From Voacanga thouarsii (lineage: Eukaryota; Streptophyta; Magnoliopsida; Gentianales; Apocynaceae): a stretch of DNA of 64,000 nt. This document shows positions 1 through 11,690 of the stretch, piece by piece. A program made the translations under genes and the position numbers. The stretch lies in the NCBI GenBank assembly GCA_026120185.1, contig JANUWF010001824.1, positions 1,214,680 through 1,278,679 of the forward strand, read 5' to 3'. How positions within the stretch are numbered: the stretch's first letter is position 1; every line of letters begins with the position of its first letter. The notes beneath the pieces are model-generated. The model was not told where the DNA came from, searched no databases, and saw nothing but the letters and a program-made list of their open reading frames with translations.

Positions 1-215
1 AAATCCATAAACTAAATGGAACAATTTCCAAAACAATTTTGAAAATGGTTTTCACAAACTAAGATTCTAGCTGTTTTCAACACCGAATAACTTTTATATT
101 CAAAATACATAACGAAACCTAGGTTCATGAAACAATTTCATAGAAGCATGCTCAAAACAATTTTTCATAGCTTAACAACCCATTAAAACCACAAATATGG
201 AGGCTTTGATACCAC
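1..215 (-). mobile_element. 5' leader of a CopA copia element running off the left edge
   Basis: This short stretch lies on the internal side of the CopA LTR at 216-1893. The primer-binding site at 202-215 shows the orientation: on the minus strand it follows the LTR, so the body of the element extends leftward out of the window. No coding sequence is visible in these bases. Confidence 0.7.
202..215 (-). other. Primer-binding site (initiator tRNA-Met type)
   Basis: On the minus strand the sequence reads GTGGTATCAAAGCC, one mismatch from the usual plant PBS TGGTATCAGAGC that pairs with the 3' end of initiator tRNA-Met. It directly follows the LTR terminus. Confidence 0.75.
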
Positions 216-1893
216 TATTAGGAACTCTAGTCATGCATAATTAGATTAATGCAGCGGAAAAAACTGAATTTCAATCCAAAACTGCATGCTCGTGAAATAA
301 AACGAGTAAATAGCAATGGTTAGAGGATTATCTTTCCTACGTGAGGTTTCAATAATTCTTGTCTATGTTGATGGCGCCATCTATCAAACCTAGCAACGAA
401 CGATCAAGTACTCTTGTCCTGATAGTTTAATACTGAGCCACTACAATCCAAGAATAGGATTTTCTCTAATGATAATCCACACAATGATTAGTCAGTTGCA
501 CTGTGAACGAGATGCTAGTACATTCACTGGTCGCTAGGGTTTAGAGTGGAAGATAATTTTCCTCTTTTTTTTTTTTGTTATATTTCTCCCACGAAACATG
601 ACACTACATATATCAGAATATATGCATCGTGTTTGGAAACAAGAAACCTTAAGGAATAAGGATTCCTTAATTTGTAATTAGAATGGATTCCTTAATTTGT
701 AATTAGTATTCTAATTTTTCTTAATTACAATATGGCCCACAAATTATAACAAATTATAATTTAACACGTGGTCAACTTCTTCTTTTCTCAAATAACCCTG
801 TAATGTTTTCAAATAACATCGTGAGTACTTTATCCTTTATTATGTGTGACCCATTAGGTTTTCTGGTCTATTAGTAGTGAAATATGAAATAATCCAAACA
901 TCTTTGAGATTAATAATCATTAATAATTCTCTAATTAATAAATCCATATCTAGCATATCATGAGTAGTATCTAGCAATGCATCATAACTACGCAAAAGTC
1001 CAGAAAGTCAAGTGACTTGACATGAACATTTCAATTTCAAATAATAGTATAATAAACTCCTTTCACCATATAATATCTCATTCGGTTTAGAGTATGAAAT
1101 TAGTGCTAATTCCCTCCAGAATATTAATTAATTCTGGCCCGAATATTTTAGTACTTGTTCCCATAATCCATTATTCATCATTTGTATCAATTGAAAGTAT
1201 TACCAATACACAGTCGCCTTGTCCAAGGACTTCTCGAATAGTGATTCCTCCAGGTGGCCGTATGATATTTGCCCCTACTATTAGGAGTGGTGAATCCTTT
1301 ATTAATCCTCTCAACTACTTTCGTTTACTTCATGTTGTACTCAATATCCATCCTATAGGAAGTCTTGTCAAGACTCTAGAGATTGGAATTAAAGTTAGCA
1401 AACAATGTATATTAGAGATCTCCAGTCAAAATATACTTGAACATTTGTTATGATAAGATTCTATCGCTGACACTAAATAGTTATCCGTGTAATCATCTTA
1501 TAGCTAGGTCATCCAATGTACTTGTTTAAGTAATAAGCATCTATGTGTTAACTTTGAGCATTACAATACTCACGAATATGAGAACCACCGTTTGATCGAA
1601 TCAAGAAGTATAACACGTGCTAGTCTTAATGCATTAATGATGCCCTAACTTATTAATACTATGACTTGAGGTAATTTAAGTATGAACACTATACAATGTA
1701 GTAGGAACCTCATATCATGATCTTCATCATAATTTTCTTGACATAATGTTGCATTTGAGACTTTATCTAAAAATTATATATTCACACAAAAGTATAAATA
1801 AAACAAATTGAAAGATAAATAATGCCTTGTGTTATTAAATAAATTTATAATATACAAAATACATATGATTACCTCTAGGGCACAATAGAAACA
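216..1893 (-). repeat. CopA-family 5' LTR (minus strand)
   Basis: Read on the minus strand the LTR starts TGTTTCTATTGTGCCC and is alignable along its length with the plus-strand CopA LTRs at 5243, 6941, 16137 and 33396. Shared blocks include the CCTAGAGGTAATC start and the GAATTAATTCTGG region. Its last ~50 bases resemble the 3' end of the solo LTR at 6941-8606, so the two belong to one subfamily. Length is about 1.68 kb. The 119-codon open frame at 1094-1453 lies on the opposite strand and is not taken as a gene. Confidence 0.8.
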
Positions 1894-1956
1894 CTCATAA
1901 TTTTGCTCAAGAAGTAGAAAATATGGAGTTAGGATCAAAATTGCTAACTTGCTTTT

Positions 1957-2350
1957 GAAGAGCTAAAGCAGTGCAAATCTGTAGACCTAGTGTTGGCACT
2001 AACAGACCATATGAAGCCTTTTGAGGTATAAACAGATGCCTCAAATTTTGGTTTGGGTAGATAGTAGTGTAAGATGGTCATCCATTAGCCTTTGAGAGCA
2101 AAAGGCTGAATAATGCAAAAAGACGATATCCTATCCACAAGAAGGAACTTCTAGCAATTGTCCACTGCCTAGGAGTCTAAAAACACCACCTACTGGGAGC
2201 TTCTTTTATTGTAAGGACAAACAACATAGAAGAAAGCTATTTCTTTACCTAGCCCAAGCTGACGGGATGCGAAGCTCGGTAGAGAGAATTATTAGCTGAA
2301 TTCAACTTCATATTGAAAAACCGGTCAAGTTCAACGAACTAATAGCATAT
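1957..2350 (+). pseudogene. Decayed gypsy RNase H fragment
   Basis: Translating piecewise gives a recognisable end of reverse transcriptase and start of RNase H of a Ty3/gypsy element. There is a TDAS motif that holds the first RNase H aspartate, then KKELLAIVHCL, then a region like the conserved HYLLG/RTDN segment. In-frame stops (for example just before TDAS) and several frameshifts interrupt it. It lies upstream of an integrase remnant on the same strand, in the normal gypsy order RT-RH-IN. The RT palm domain itself is not present, probably cut off by the CopA LTR to the left. Confidence 0.7.
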
Positions 2351-2780
2351 GCTCTAAGTTAGAAGCTAGAGTTAGTAACCATACATTGTTTGGCTAGTCT
2401 CACGACAAGTGAAGTCACCTCCTACATAAGGACCCAAATTTAGGAACAGTTACCTAAAGATCACTCATCCAAACACTTGAGTGACTAGGTGCACAATAGG
2501 ACAATCAGAAGATTTTGGATATAGGACAATCTTCTAGTTACTCGAGGAAATCACCTATAAGTGCTGAAAAGAGGGGACTTACATAGGATTATCATTTAGG
2601 TGCCACAACACAGAATGGGTAGACCACCAAGGAGAGGAGTGCATATTGGCCATACTATAACAGGGCTATTATTTGTCATTAATGCAAGCGGACGTAGGAG
2701 AATTTATTAGAGCATACCTCATTTATCAACAAGATAAGATAGACCAATAAGTGAAAAACGGACTTCTATAGCCACTACTA
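2351..2780 (+). other. Degraded linker between RNase H and integrase
   Basis: This part should hold the RNase H end and the integrase zinc-binding region. Only scattered matches can be read, such as a piece like LTQPKLTGCEARW around 2250-2290 and a LQADVGEFI-like piece near 2690. It has too many stops and shifts to define domains. Confidence 0.45.
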
Positions 2781-3480
2781 GTGCCCCAGAAACCCTGGGA
2801 GAGTGTTTCACTGCACTTCATTGCTAGCTTATCGAGGGGTGGGGAGATTGCAACCATTTTGGTAGTAGTAGATCACTTCTTAAAATATGTTACTTTCATC
2901 CCCATGCCTAAGTATGTATCAGTTATAAAGACTGCACAGCTCTTTTTTAAGCAGGTTATGAAATGTTGGAGAGTACTAAGAGATATTGTTAGTGATCGTG
3001 ACTCCAAGTTTACTGGAAAATTTTGGACAGAACTTTCTAAGTTGCTTGATTCTAAGTTAAACATGAGTTCATCATCACACCCCGAGTCTAGTGGGCAAAT
3101 AGAGTGGTTTAATGGAATGTTGAAGGAATACCATCACTATTTTGTGACTGGGAACTCAAAGAATTGGGTGGACCTCTAACACATTGCTCAATTATGTATC
3201 AATGCTAAAAAAAGTTCTTCTGCTAATAAGAGCTCCTTCGAGATTGTAATAGGATAATAGCTTTTGCTCTAGCACATATATATTCCAACTAGCCAAAAAC
3301 TAACTGGAGCTGAAAATTTCTCGAAAGAATAGAAACTAAACATCTAGATTATACTAGGATATCTAGAAAAAGCGACGAAATGGATGAAAAAATAGGCAGA
3401 TAGGAAATGATGCCCTGTCGACTTCCAAGTTGGAGATCTAGTGATGGTGAAAAGGCTACTCAAGCAAGAGCAAAAGAAAA
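2781..3480 (+). pseudogene. Gypsy integrase core remnant
   Basis: An open stretch of 132 codons (2781-3179) matches the gypsy retroviral-type integrase core. It shows PWESVS, then VVVDHFLKY, then the second catalytic aspartate in VSDRDSKF, and the glutamate in SSGQIEWFN. The first catalytic aspartate, normally in a MDFI motif, reads HFI here. If this alignment is right, the DDE triad has lost one member. After a stop at 3177 the C-terminal part can be followed in pieces to about 3480 (VDFQVGDLVMVKR, typical of the region before a chromodomain). No chromodomain is visible. It is non-functional and old, judging by lesion density. Confidence 0.8.
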
Positions 3481-3819
3481 CTAAGGAAAATAATCCTTGA
3501 CTTTCTTGGATTTTGATCATGCAGTATAAAACAATGTGCAGTGAAAATTAAAATGAAATCCACACAATGGGATCATTCGTATATGATTAAAGGGGTTAAG
3601 AAAGAGAAGAAAAATTCTATTAGCTAAAACTGTAGCTTTTAAAATTTTCTTCACACAAATCCCCTTTGAAAGTTGAGCAAATCGAACCACCAAATTATAA
3701 GTATAAGAATTTCTCAAATAGTATCTACACAAGGAATGGCATTCCAAACTTGCCAATAATCAATGCTAGAAAATATTATTTATGGTGGCTAAGGTTTTTC
3801 TGAGAAAAAAATATTGAGT
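3481..3819. other. Unassigned spacer
   Basis: No gene, repeat end or known motif was recognised between the integrase remnant and the start of homology to the G1 LTR at about 3820. A 79-codon antisense open frame (3517-3756) has no family features. Confidence 0.4.
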
Positions 3820-5242
3820 GGAGACCTGGCGCAAGATCAAAAATACTGATTTGATACAGGCCCACATTTGGAAAACAACACAAAACAAAGAAAAATTAGC
3901 CAGAGACATAGTGATCAAGCTGTGGGAGAATATCTGTGTGTCGTGGCCTGATTGTTAGAAAATTGAGAAAGGTGTCGCAAAACGGTCATAGCAATCCACA
4001 GGAGGCTTGCTGTCGACTCAGCCAAGCCGGCTTGAAAAAACAAGTAGGAAGGTAGTTCGGCGGCTCGGCTTCATTGGAGAATCGGCTCAGGTAGCCAGCT
4101 AAGCAAAGACAAGAAATGGCTTGGATCTTCAGTCGGTTCCATCAATAAAGAGAAGGAAGATGCAAATGGCTTTAGTCAGCTCAACAAGGAAAGTGCAGCT
4201 TGAAATAGAAAGAACTTAGCTTGGTGGCTTCAATGAGAAATAAGGTAGCCAGCTGGAAGAACTAAAGAAGAGATAGCTCGAGCTATTGGCGGCTTCAGCG
4301 AAAGGAAGGAATGAATTCAGCTTGATCAAAAGGAAAGAAAAAAAAAACGGCTTAGTGGCATGGTCGAGTCGATTTCAAGGAATAACAAGAATTAGCTTCG
4401 GTGGTTCGATTGACTTAAAGAAGAAATAGCTTCGGTAGCTTGGACAGTTTAATGGCTTCATGGCTCGATCAAGTAAGAAGCGATCGGCTCAGTGTCTTTT
4501 GTCGCTCGGCCTATGGCTTCAATCTAAAAGAAGTGGCACGGTGGATTTAAGTCTATTAATTCAGTGCAGAATTTCAAAAGCCTAATAGGAAATTACTTCT
4601 TTTCACGTTGGGATGTTTTTAGGAAATCTGTAGGCTTGTAAATAATTCTCAATCACGTTAGGAAATGGTGTGCAAATTATGGAGAATTAGAAATATATTT
4701 AGAGTGCACTATATAATATTTTCTTCAGAGAAATTCATCACTCAAGGGGCATTGTTCAAGAAGGTTTTCAAGGAAGAAAAATAGGGCTTGTCTATAAGTT
4801 CTTTCTTTTACCTTTGTTTTCTTTTAGAATAACGATGTGATCAATGTTTTCATTGTAATTTGACATTGTTTTGGGGTTAATGATTTAATTTATTCCTTTG
4901 ATTAATTGATTATTATGCTTGGTATTTGATTACTTGTTTTAATTATGGAATTGATTGATTTATTCTTCTTCGTGACTTGCTTGCAAAAGAGGTTGATAAT
5001 GGTTTCAATTTAATTAATTTCATAGTTGTTTTCTCTTAACTTAGTTGCAAAAGGGGTTAAGTGTTACGAACTTAGGTAATCAAGGATTACTTGATGATTG
5101 CTAGAATATAGATTTATTAGCTAATTTTATGCTTTAAATCACCTAGAATATAGGGATTTATGTAAGGATTAATTTTAATGCATATTTTTGGTAAATTCGT
5201 TGAGACAAAATATGTTCTTTAATTTAGCTAAAAGGTAATGAT
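3820..5242 (+). repeat. G1 LTR-1, left piece (5'-truncated)
   Basis: It aligns with the complete G1 LTR at 13079-15063, beginning at the shared CAAAAATACT..TGATACA segment (compare 13273), so the first ~175-190 bases are missing. The matching includes the GGCTCGG-rich part (3990-4520), the ATTAATTATTATGCTTGGTATTTGATT block and a TATA-like CTATATAATA at about 4706. It is interrupted at 5242 by a CopA solo LTR and resumes at 8680. Confidence 0.8.
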
Positions 5243-6626
5243 TGTTAGTGTTATGCCCTAGAGGCAATCATTTGTATATTGTATATGACACATTTTATTT
5301 TAATAAAAGGCATTATTTATCTTACAGTTTCTTTTGTTTACTTTTGTATAAAATAACTGTTTGATAAAATCCTTAGTACAACACTGTGTTAAGGAAATCA
5401 TGATAGAGATCATGATATGAGATTCCTGCTACACTGTATAGTGTTAGTACTTAAATAATCCCTAGTCGTAGTATTAATGAGACAGGACATCATTAATGCG
5501 TTAAGACTAGCATATGCTAGACTTCTTGATTTGATCAAGTGATAGTTCTTATATCTGTGAGTATTAGGAAATTCAAAGCTAACACATGGATGCTTGTTAA
5601 TGGAACAAGTTCATTGGATGACCTAGCTATGAGATAATCACATGAATAACTATTTAGTGCCAGTGATATAATCTCAATATAGCAAACGTGCAAGTATCCT
5701 TAGACTTGAGATCTCCAAGGTACTTTGTTTGCTGAGTATTGTGCTTTGATTCGAATCTCTGGAGCTAGATAGATGGCCGCCTATGAGATGGATATTGGAT
5801 ACATTGAGAGGTAAATGAAAGTAGTTCAAATGGTCAATAATAGATTCACCACTCCTAATAGTAGTGGCGCATATCTCACGGCCATTTGTAGGAATTACTA
5901 CTCATGAAGTCCTTGGCCAAAGCGACTGTGCATTGGAAATAGTTTCAATTGATGCACATCTATAGTAGTGGTTTCTTGATACAAGTACTATTATATTCAG
6001 GACAGAATTAATATATTCTGGATGGAGTTGGCAGTAATTTCGTACTCCAAACCGAATCAGATATTGTATGGTGAAAAAAGTTAATTGCACCGTAGTTTGT
6101 TATTGAAGGGTCCATGTCAAGCCACTTAACTTCCTGGACTCTTGGGTGGTCATGATGTGTTGCTAGATACCACTCATGATCTGGGAATATAGGTTTATTA
6201 ATTGATGAATTGATAAACCAATCCTGATTAGAATCAATATGATTAATTCTAATTAATTAGGGATTATTCATCTCAAATACATTTGGATTAATTCATATTT
6301 GCTACGAATTGATTAGGAAACCTAATAGGTCACACACAATAGAGGATTATATACTCAAGATGTTATTTGATAACATAGTGGGGTTAATTGCGAGAAAAAG
6401 AAGTTGTTGTGGCCAAATTATAAGTAGTTATAATTTATGGGCCAAATTGTAATTGTGAGAACTTGATGTTTCCAATTACAATTAGAGAATTCTAATTGTT
6501 TTAGAATTCTTAGTTGGAGTATTTTACAGAAGATTTTATGTAATATATAGAGGATATATGCACGAAATTGCAGAGTGAGAAAAGTGTGATTAGCAATTGT
6601 AACTCCAAACCCTAGAGGATACACGA

Positions 6627-6632
<6 letters not shown>

Positions 6633-6658
<26 letters not shown>
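6633..6658 (+). repeat. (CT)n microsatellite
   Basis: A run of about 13 CT units inside the CopA solo LTR. Related CopA LTRs have only short pyrimidine runs at the same place (for example 27323-27350), so the expansion is particular to this copy. Confidence 0.9.
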
Positions 6659-6940
6659 ATGTGGTTCTTCACCATAAACCCTAGCCGCCATCTTGTTTCT
6701 ACTAGCATATAAAATCTTGGTGCTTGAGTGTGATCCTCTGTATGGATTTCTGTTAGAGATAATCACACACTGTGATTATAGTGGTTAGATATTAAACTCT
6801 CATGGTGTTTGATCAAGTGGATTGCTGGATCGCGCCTCGACTTGAAGAAGAAAAATTTTGTCCTTCACACGATCAAAGAAAGGTAAAAAGCTGTTACCAT
6901 TGATCTCTTTATGTCTTATTTTTCACATATATGCAGATCT

Positions 6941-8606
6941 TGTTAGTGTTGTGCCCCAGAGACAATCACTTGTACCATGTATATTGCATATTAAATTAAT
7001 AAGAGGCATTCTTTATCTTTCAGTTTGATTGTTATATCTAAATATGTGTACAAACCGTTAGATAAAGTCCCTAGTACAACACAATGTTAAGGAAATCATG
7101 ATAGAGATCATGATGTGAGATTCCTACTACACTATGCAGTGTTTGTACTTAAATAATCCCCAGTCATAGTATTAACAAGATGAGACATTATTAATACGCC
7201 AAGACTGGCACATGTTATATCTCTTGATTGGATCAAGCGGTGGTTCTCATATCCGTGGGTGTTGGGATACTCAGGATTAACGTGTGGATGCTTGTTTTGA
7301 AACAAGTTCATTGGATGACCTAGCTACGAGATAATCACTTGGATAACTATTTAGTGCCAGTGATAGAATCTCATTATAGCAAGTGTGCAAGTATCCTTAG
7401 GCTTGAGATCTTCAAGGTACTTTGTTTATCAAGCGTTGTACTTTGATTCTAATATTTGGAGTCTTATCTAGGACCGCCTATGGGATGGATATTGGGTACA
7501 ACGTAAAGTAAACGAAAGTAGTTGAGAGGGTCAATAAAGGATTCACCACTCCTAATAGTAGGAGAGTATATCTCAAGGCCACTTGTAGAAATCATTACTT
7601 ATGAAGTCCTTGGCCAAGGCGACTATGTGATGGAAATGGTTCCAATTGATACACATATCGAGTAATGGATTTCTTGAACAAGTACAAAAATATTCGGGCC
7701 AGAATTAATAATATTCTGGAGGGAGTTGGCACTAATTCCATGCTCTAGACCGAATGAGATATTGTATGTTGAAAGGAGTTTATTGCACTGATAATTTGCT
7801 ATTGAAAGGTTCATGTCAAACCACTTGACATTCTGGACTTTTGGGTGGTCAAGAGTCATTGCTAGATGTCGCTCTTGATATGCTAAATATGAATTTATTA
7901 ATTAGAGAATTAATAAATTTAATCCTTTATTTTATTAAGGATTATTAATTATAATATTGTTAGAATTAATTCATATTGTGTTACCAATAAGACCAGGAAA
8001 ACTAATGGGTCACACACAATAAAGGTTTGAATGCTCAAATATATTATTTGATAATATTGTGGGGTTAATTAAGAGAAGGGAATATATTTATAGGTGAATT
8101 ATAAGTTTGTTATAATTCATGGGACCTAATTGTAATTAAGTAAACTTCAAGGACTAATTTGTTGACAATTAGACGTTGAAGGACTAAGTTGCGATTTATG
8201 GTAATTATAAATCTGTAAATATAAGGAAATGGTTTCCTTAGGGTTTGAGACAGACTATACACGCAATAATAGAGAAACCGTTTCTCTGCCTCTCTTCTTG
8301 ATCAAAACCCTAGCCTCCCGAATTCTACTAGCATAGAATTGCGAGATTGTGAGCATTCAACCTTGTGTGGATTATCATTAGAGGGAGTTCTTTCTTGGAC
8401 TTCAGTTGATCTGCAGTGAATGGTTTTGGATAATCTGGATCGCACCTGCGTTCTTATTTCTGAAATTTTTGAATTCCGGCTTCACGAGGTATTAGACGCA
8501 ATCTTCTCATTTTTCCCGTTTCTATTGCAAACCCGTGATCTATGGCTTGGATTTCTTGTTGTTTTCCGCTGCGCTTAATCTGATTATGCATGATAGAAAT
8601 CCTACA
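6941..8606 (+). mobile_element. CopA solo LTR no. 2, nested in solo LTR no. 1
   Basis: It starts TGTTAGTGTTGTGCCCC and ends AATCCTACA, bounded by a perfect 5-bp target-site duplication GATCT (6936-6940 and 8607-8611). Length is 1666 bp. The interrupted older LTR continues on the right with TGGGATGGTATCTC, matching the end of the CopA LTR at 27614-27685. The different 3' end shows that two CopA subfamilies were active. No internal coding region remains. Confidence 0.88.
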
Positions 8607-8679
8607 GATCTTGGGATGGTATCTCATTTTAATTTTTCGCTGCGCCATATATAATATGCGTAAGATACCCAATAGTGAT

Positions 8680-9065
8680 TCCATGGATTGTAAACGAAGT
8701 AGGTCTATTTTAAATCCTTCATGATCCTAAGAAAATAATGGATTGTGATAATTGCTAAATTATTCATTGCCATGTCTTCAAGAATATTTGTCTAAATTGC
8801 AAATTCTATCATTCTTGAGTTGTATATAGTTTCTCTATTTTCCTTTTTAATCGAATATCACTTTTTTGGGTCGGTTAAATAGTGAACAAAGAGTAAGTAA
8901 TGGTAGTTGCTCCTTAAGGGTCAATACTCGTTAATTCCCTATACTATGCTTACGATGAGTATAGTTTCTCATATGTGCAATTTGGAGATTAATGTTTAAA
9001 TTTATACATGGCTAGAGATAGATTTAAAATTGTATGATTTTTATGCACCTAAATTCTACTCATCA
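8680..9065 (+). repeat. G1 LTR-1, right piece
   Basis: It continues the first G1 LTR after the nested solo LTRs. It matches 14672-15063 from TCCATGGATTG to the terminal TTCTACTCATCA, and is immediately followed by the element's primer-binding site. Confidence 0.85.
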
Positions 9066-9090
9066 TGTTTTTGGCGTCGTTGCCAAGGAA
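9066..9090 (+). other. G1 primer-binding site, copy 1
   Basis: TTTTTGGCGTCGTTGCCAAGG just after the LTR end. It corresponds to the TGGCGCCGTTGCCGGGG-type PBS common in plant gypsy elements, with a few changes. Confidence 0.7.
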
Positions 9091-9496
9091 AAATATTATG
9101 AAAGTTTGGATTTTATTGATTTAACCTTGTGAATATTTAAATAGGTAGATACATATTAATAATTACTAACTTATCTCAATTTTATATTGTCCTATTTAAT
9201 TTTACTAACTCAATATTAAGGTGAGATATGTGTATTAATTGTATTTGACTATTTGATCATTTTTACATCATAAATTATTAGCCAATACTTGCTCTTTTTA
9301 TTTCCAGGCTTAGATTTTCACTTATGTTACGCTGTATTGACACGATATTTTGGATGAACTGGATTTATTTTATAATTTTTTAAAATAATTTTTAATTTTA
9401 GTTTAAAGTGTGATTTATGCATTCTTATTTTACATGTATTATCTGTGCATTAACATAGGATTAGTTTTTATTTATGTATTTATTTTGTTTTTATAT

Positions 9497-9522
9497 TAAT
9501 ATATATATATATATATATATAT
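9497..9522. repeat. (AT)n microsatellite
   Basis: About 13 AT units in the G1 leader. The second internal copy lacks this part because of a deletion. Confidence 0.9.
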
Positions 9523-9529
9523 TGTTTTG

Positions 9530-9905
9530 ACCATACATTCCCCCCTTTTACTATTTTCTTTTCCTTTTCTCTTTTCTCTTTTCATTTTCTTTTATTCTTC
9601 TTTTTCCTTTTTTACCTTTTCTTTATCTTGCTCAGATTTTTATTTTTGTCCTTTTCTTCTTTCTTCTTTTCATTTCTTTTTCTTTTTCTTTAGCTTTTAC
9701 TTTTCTTGTTTATCCCATGAAGCACACCAACACCACCCACTCGTTTTGATATGTTTTCTTTGTTTCTTTCTTCTTTTGTTTTTTCTTCTATTTCCGTTTC
9801 TTTCTTTGATTTCTCTTTCCCTATTCCTCCAAACGGTTGCCCTCTAAGTTCTTCACCATTTCTATTCTTCTTTCTTTCTTCTTCACACTACTCTCCTTCT
9901 TCTAC
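9530..9905 (+). repeat. Polypyrimidine tract in the G1 leader
   Basis: About 370 bases are almost entirely C and T on the plus strand, with TTCTTTTC-like units. The long open frames over it (9527-9847, 9751-10035) encode only Phe/Ser/Leu runs that follow from this composition and are not taken as genes. A strong pyrimidine tract could serve a 3' splice site further down, but no splice pair is clear. Confidence 0.75.
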
Positions 9906-10376
9906 GGATTATCCCCCAAGAATTCAAAATTTTAAAGCTCACAAGTTGGGGAATACATTGATGCAAAACTTTCTTCACATAACGGTAGATTTTATCCTCT
10001 TGATTTTTTTTGGCATTTGTTATGTTTATTTATGAGGAAAAATTTACATGCCTTGGAAATATATTTGTTGAGTTTAGTGGGAGCTAAGCTATGAATGGTA
10101 TTAGTTTTAGTGCTTGCAGTGCTTTTCATAATGTTTCCATACATTGCTGGAATTTATGCATTAGTGGACATTATGGGTAGTTTTTGAAACATAACGGTGA
10201 CATTCTTGGATGATTGTGTGGTACAGTTGTTGACATTGTGGTTTGACATTATGCTTTTGCTGTTTTAGTTGGAAATTGTCAATGGCTTTGCATTTGAAAA
10301 ACAGAATCTTGGGAAAAAGTTTTTAATTGAGAAGAAAACATTCTTGCAAATTATGTTTGTTTTTGTTTCTGCTAAA

Positions 10377-11690
10377 ATGCCTAAAACCAAACAATTTTTC
10401 AAACCTAAAAAATGCACTAGACCATCCTCATCATTTGACCCTTCATTAAAGCTACCTTCTTTCCATCTTAAAAATTTTGCTGATAAAAAATGTGAGGAAT
10501 GGTATGATGCTTGGGTATTTAATAGAATCATTGTTGAAAAAACAATCAAACCTTCCCTTGATAGGTCTTTTCATATAACAGAGATGCTTGGAAGGATTGG
10601 TTGGTATCTAATTTTAGGATTGAGAGGTGATTTTTGCTCAACCCTAGTGAAAGAATTTTATTCAAACATGAAAAATAAAAGGAAAAGATATGTACAACAA
10701 ATCAAAACATCTGTAAAGGGCACCCCCATAATTTTGACTAGGGCTAAATTAGCTGCGATTTTAACTGTTGATGGCTGTGGCCTTGGAAAGAAATTAACCA
10801 CCATAAGAAGATTTTCTCTTCTGAGCCAACTTGGAATTTTAATGTTGCTTATCACCAGTTGGGTTTGGAATCAAGAGCATCCACACATAGTTCTTCCATT
10901 CTCCCCAGTAATGATCTTGCTACTCAATTGAGGTTTATTCTATATCTCTTGTGTCTCAATGTTTGCCCTCGATTGAGTAGTTTAAATAAGGTTAGGGTTA
11001 TTGATATTTACATACTTTCTAAAATGTTTCATGGAGAACTTATTCCCTTGCCCTTCTGTTACAAACTTCTATGCGAGATGTGGCGTCTTATGGCCTTGCT
11101 ACCAAAGCTTTTGTTCTTTCCTTTGTGATTTCATAGGTTTGGAATATTTTTTATGTTTCTACAGAGAATGAACTTGTGGAACCTACTACTTCGTGCAATG
11201 TGGTCACTGAACAAGTACTAACTCATTGCAACTATAAGTTTAACGCTACAACATCAACATAGTCAAAGTCAAAAGAGATTCCCCAAACTAGCATTCTTGA
11301 GCTTCAAGTTGAGTAAGAAGATGAACCTCCCAAACAACAAAGGCATTCTGGGAGATCCTCAAGTGTCAATGATAATGTTCTAGCCAACATTCATACATCC
11401 TTGGAGTAATTAAGGGAGGAAATGGCTGGAATAAGGGTAGAAATAGCTAATATGAGGGACAGGCATAATCGAAAGTTTGATGGGATTGTGCTTATTCAGC
11501 AACACGAAGATGATATTTTGCGCAATCCAAGGGTCAACCAAGATATTCATAGGGATTATTGGTGACATTATTAGGAGAGACAAGAAGGACCACATGGCAT
11601 ATTTGGAGGTCGTGGTGGCCCATTTAGTGGTCTATTTGGAGGACAATTTGTTGGCCCGTCTAGAGGCTCTACTCTAAGATGTTCTTAAGT
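10377..11690 (+). pseudogene. Plant-transposon domain protein (Gag-like ORF of G1), frameshifted
   Basis: The likely start is the ATG at 10377 (MPKTKQFF), although the frame is open from 10269. The first ~180 residues show the conserved layout of the 'putative plant transposon protein' domain: KCEEWYDAWVFNRIIVEK, then GRIGWYLILGL, then LVKEFYSNM, then the segment IILTRAKLAAIL. These proteins occur in many plant LTR elements lacking pol; their biochemical role is not known. The frame breaks near 10850, and the family pattern continues in another frame (10859-11128) with SNDLATQLRFILYLLC and LSSLNKVRVIDIYILSKM. A hydrophilic tail with a coiled-coil-like stretch (LREEMAGIRVEIANMRDRH, about 11411-11467) and a Gly-rich end (GGRGGPFSGLFGG) follows with further stops. 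A related but more decayed copy is at 15522. Confidence 0.7.

Larger units (their letters stand above)
5243..8674 (+). mobile_element. CopA solo LTR no. 1 (host of a second solo LTR)
   Basis: It starts TGTTAGTGTTATGCCC and ends GATACCCAATA, as in the 5' LTR of the CopA element at 16137 (which ends GATACCCAACA). The flanks ATGAT (5238-5242) and GTGAT (8675-8679) form an imperfect 5-bp target-site duplication, and the G1 LTR sequence continues on both sides. Without the nested insert at 6941-8611 it is about 1.76 kb, close to the other CopA LTRs. No internal sequence is left, so it is a solo LTR made by recombination between two LTRs. A U5 splice-donor-like AAAG/GTAA occurs at 6883. Confidence 0.85.

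Noticed and set aside
1094..1453. 119-codon frame antisense to the CopA LTR, with similar frames in other CopA LTRs (16566-17002, 33826-34071)
   Set aside because: The similarity follows from LTR homology. The frames differ in start and end and are broken in several copies, with no domain or upstream signal.
9527..10035. Two overlapping frames rich in Phe, Ser and Leu
   Set aside because: Direct consequence of the polypyrimidine tract; the second G1 copy lacks this section altogether.
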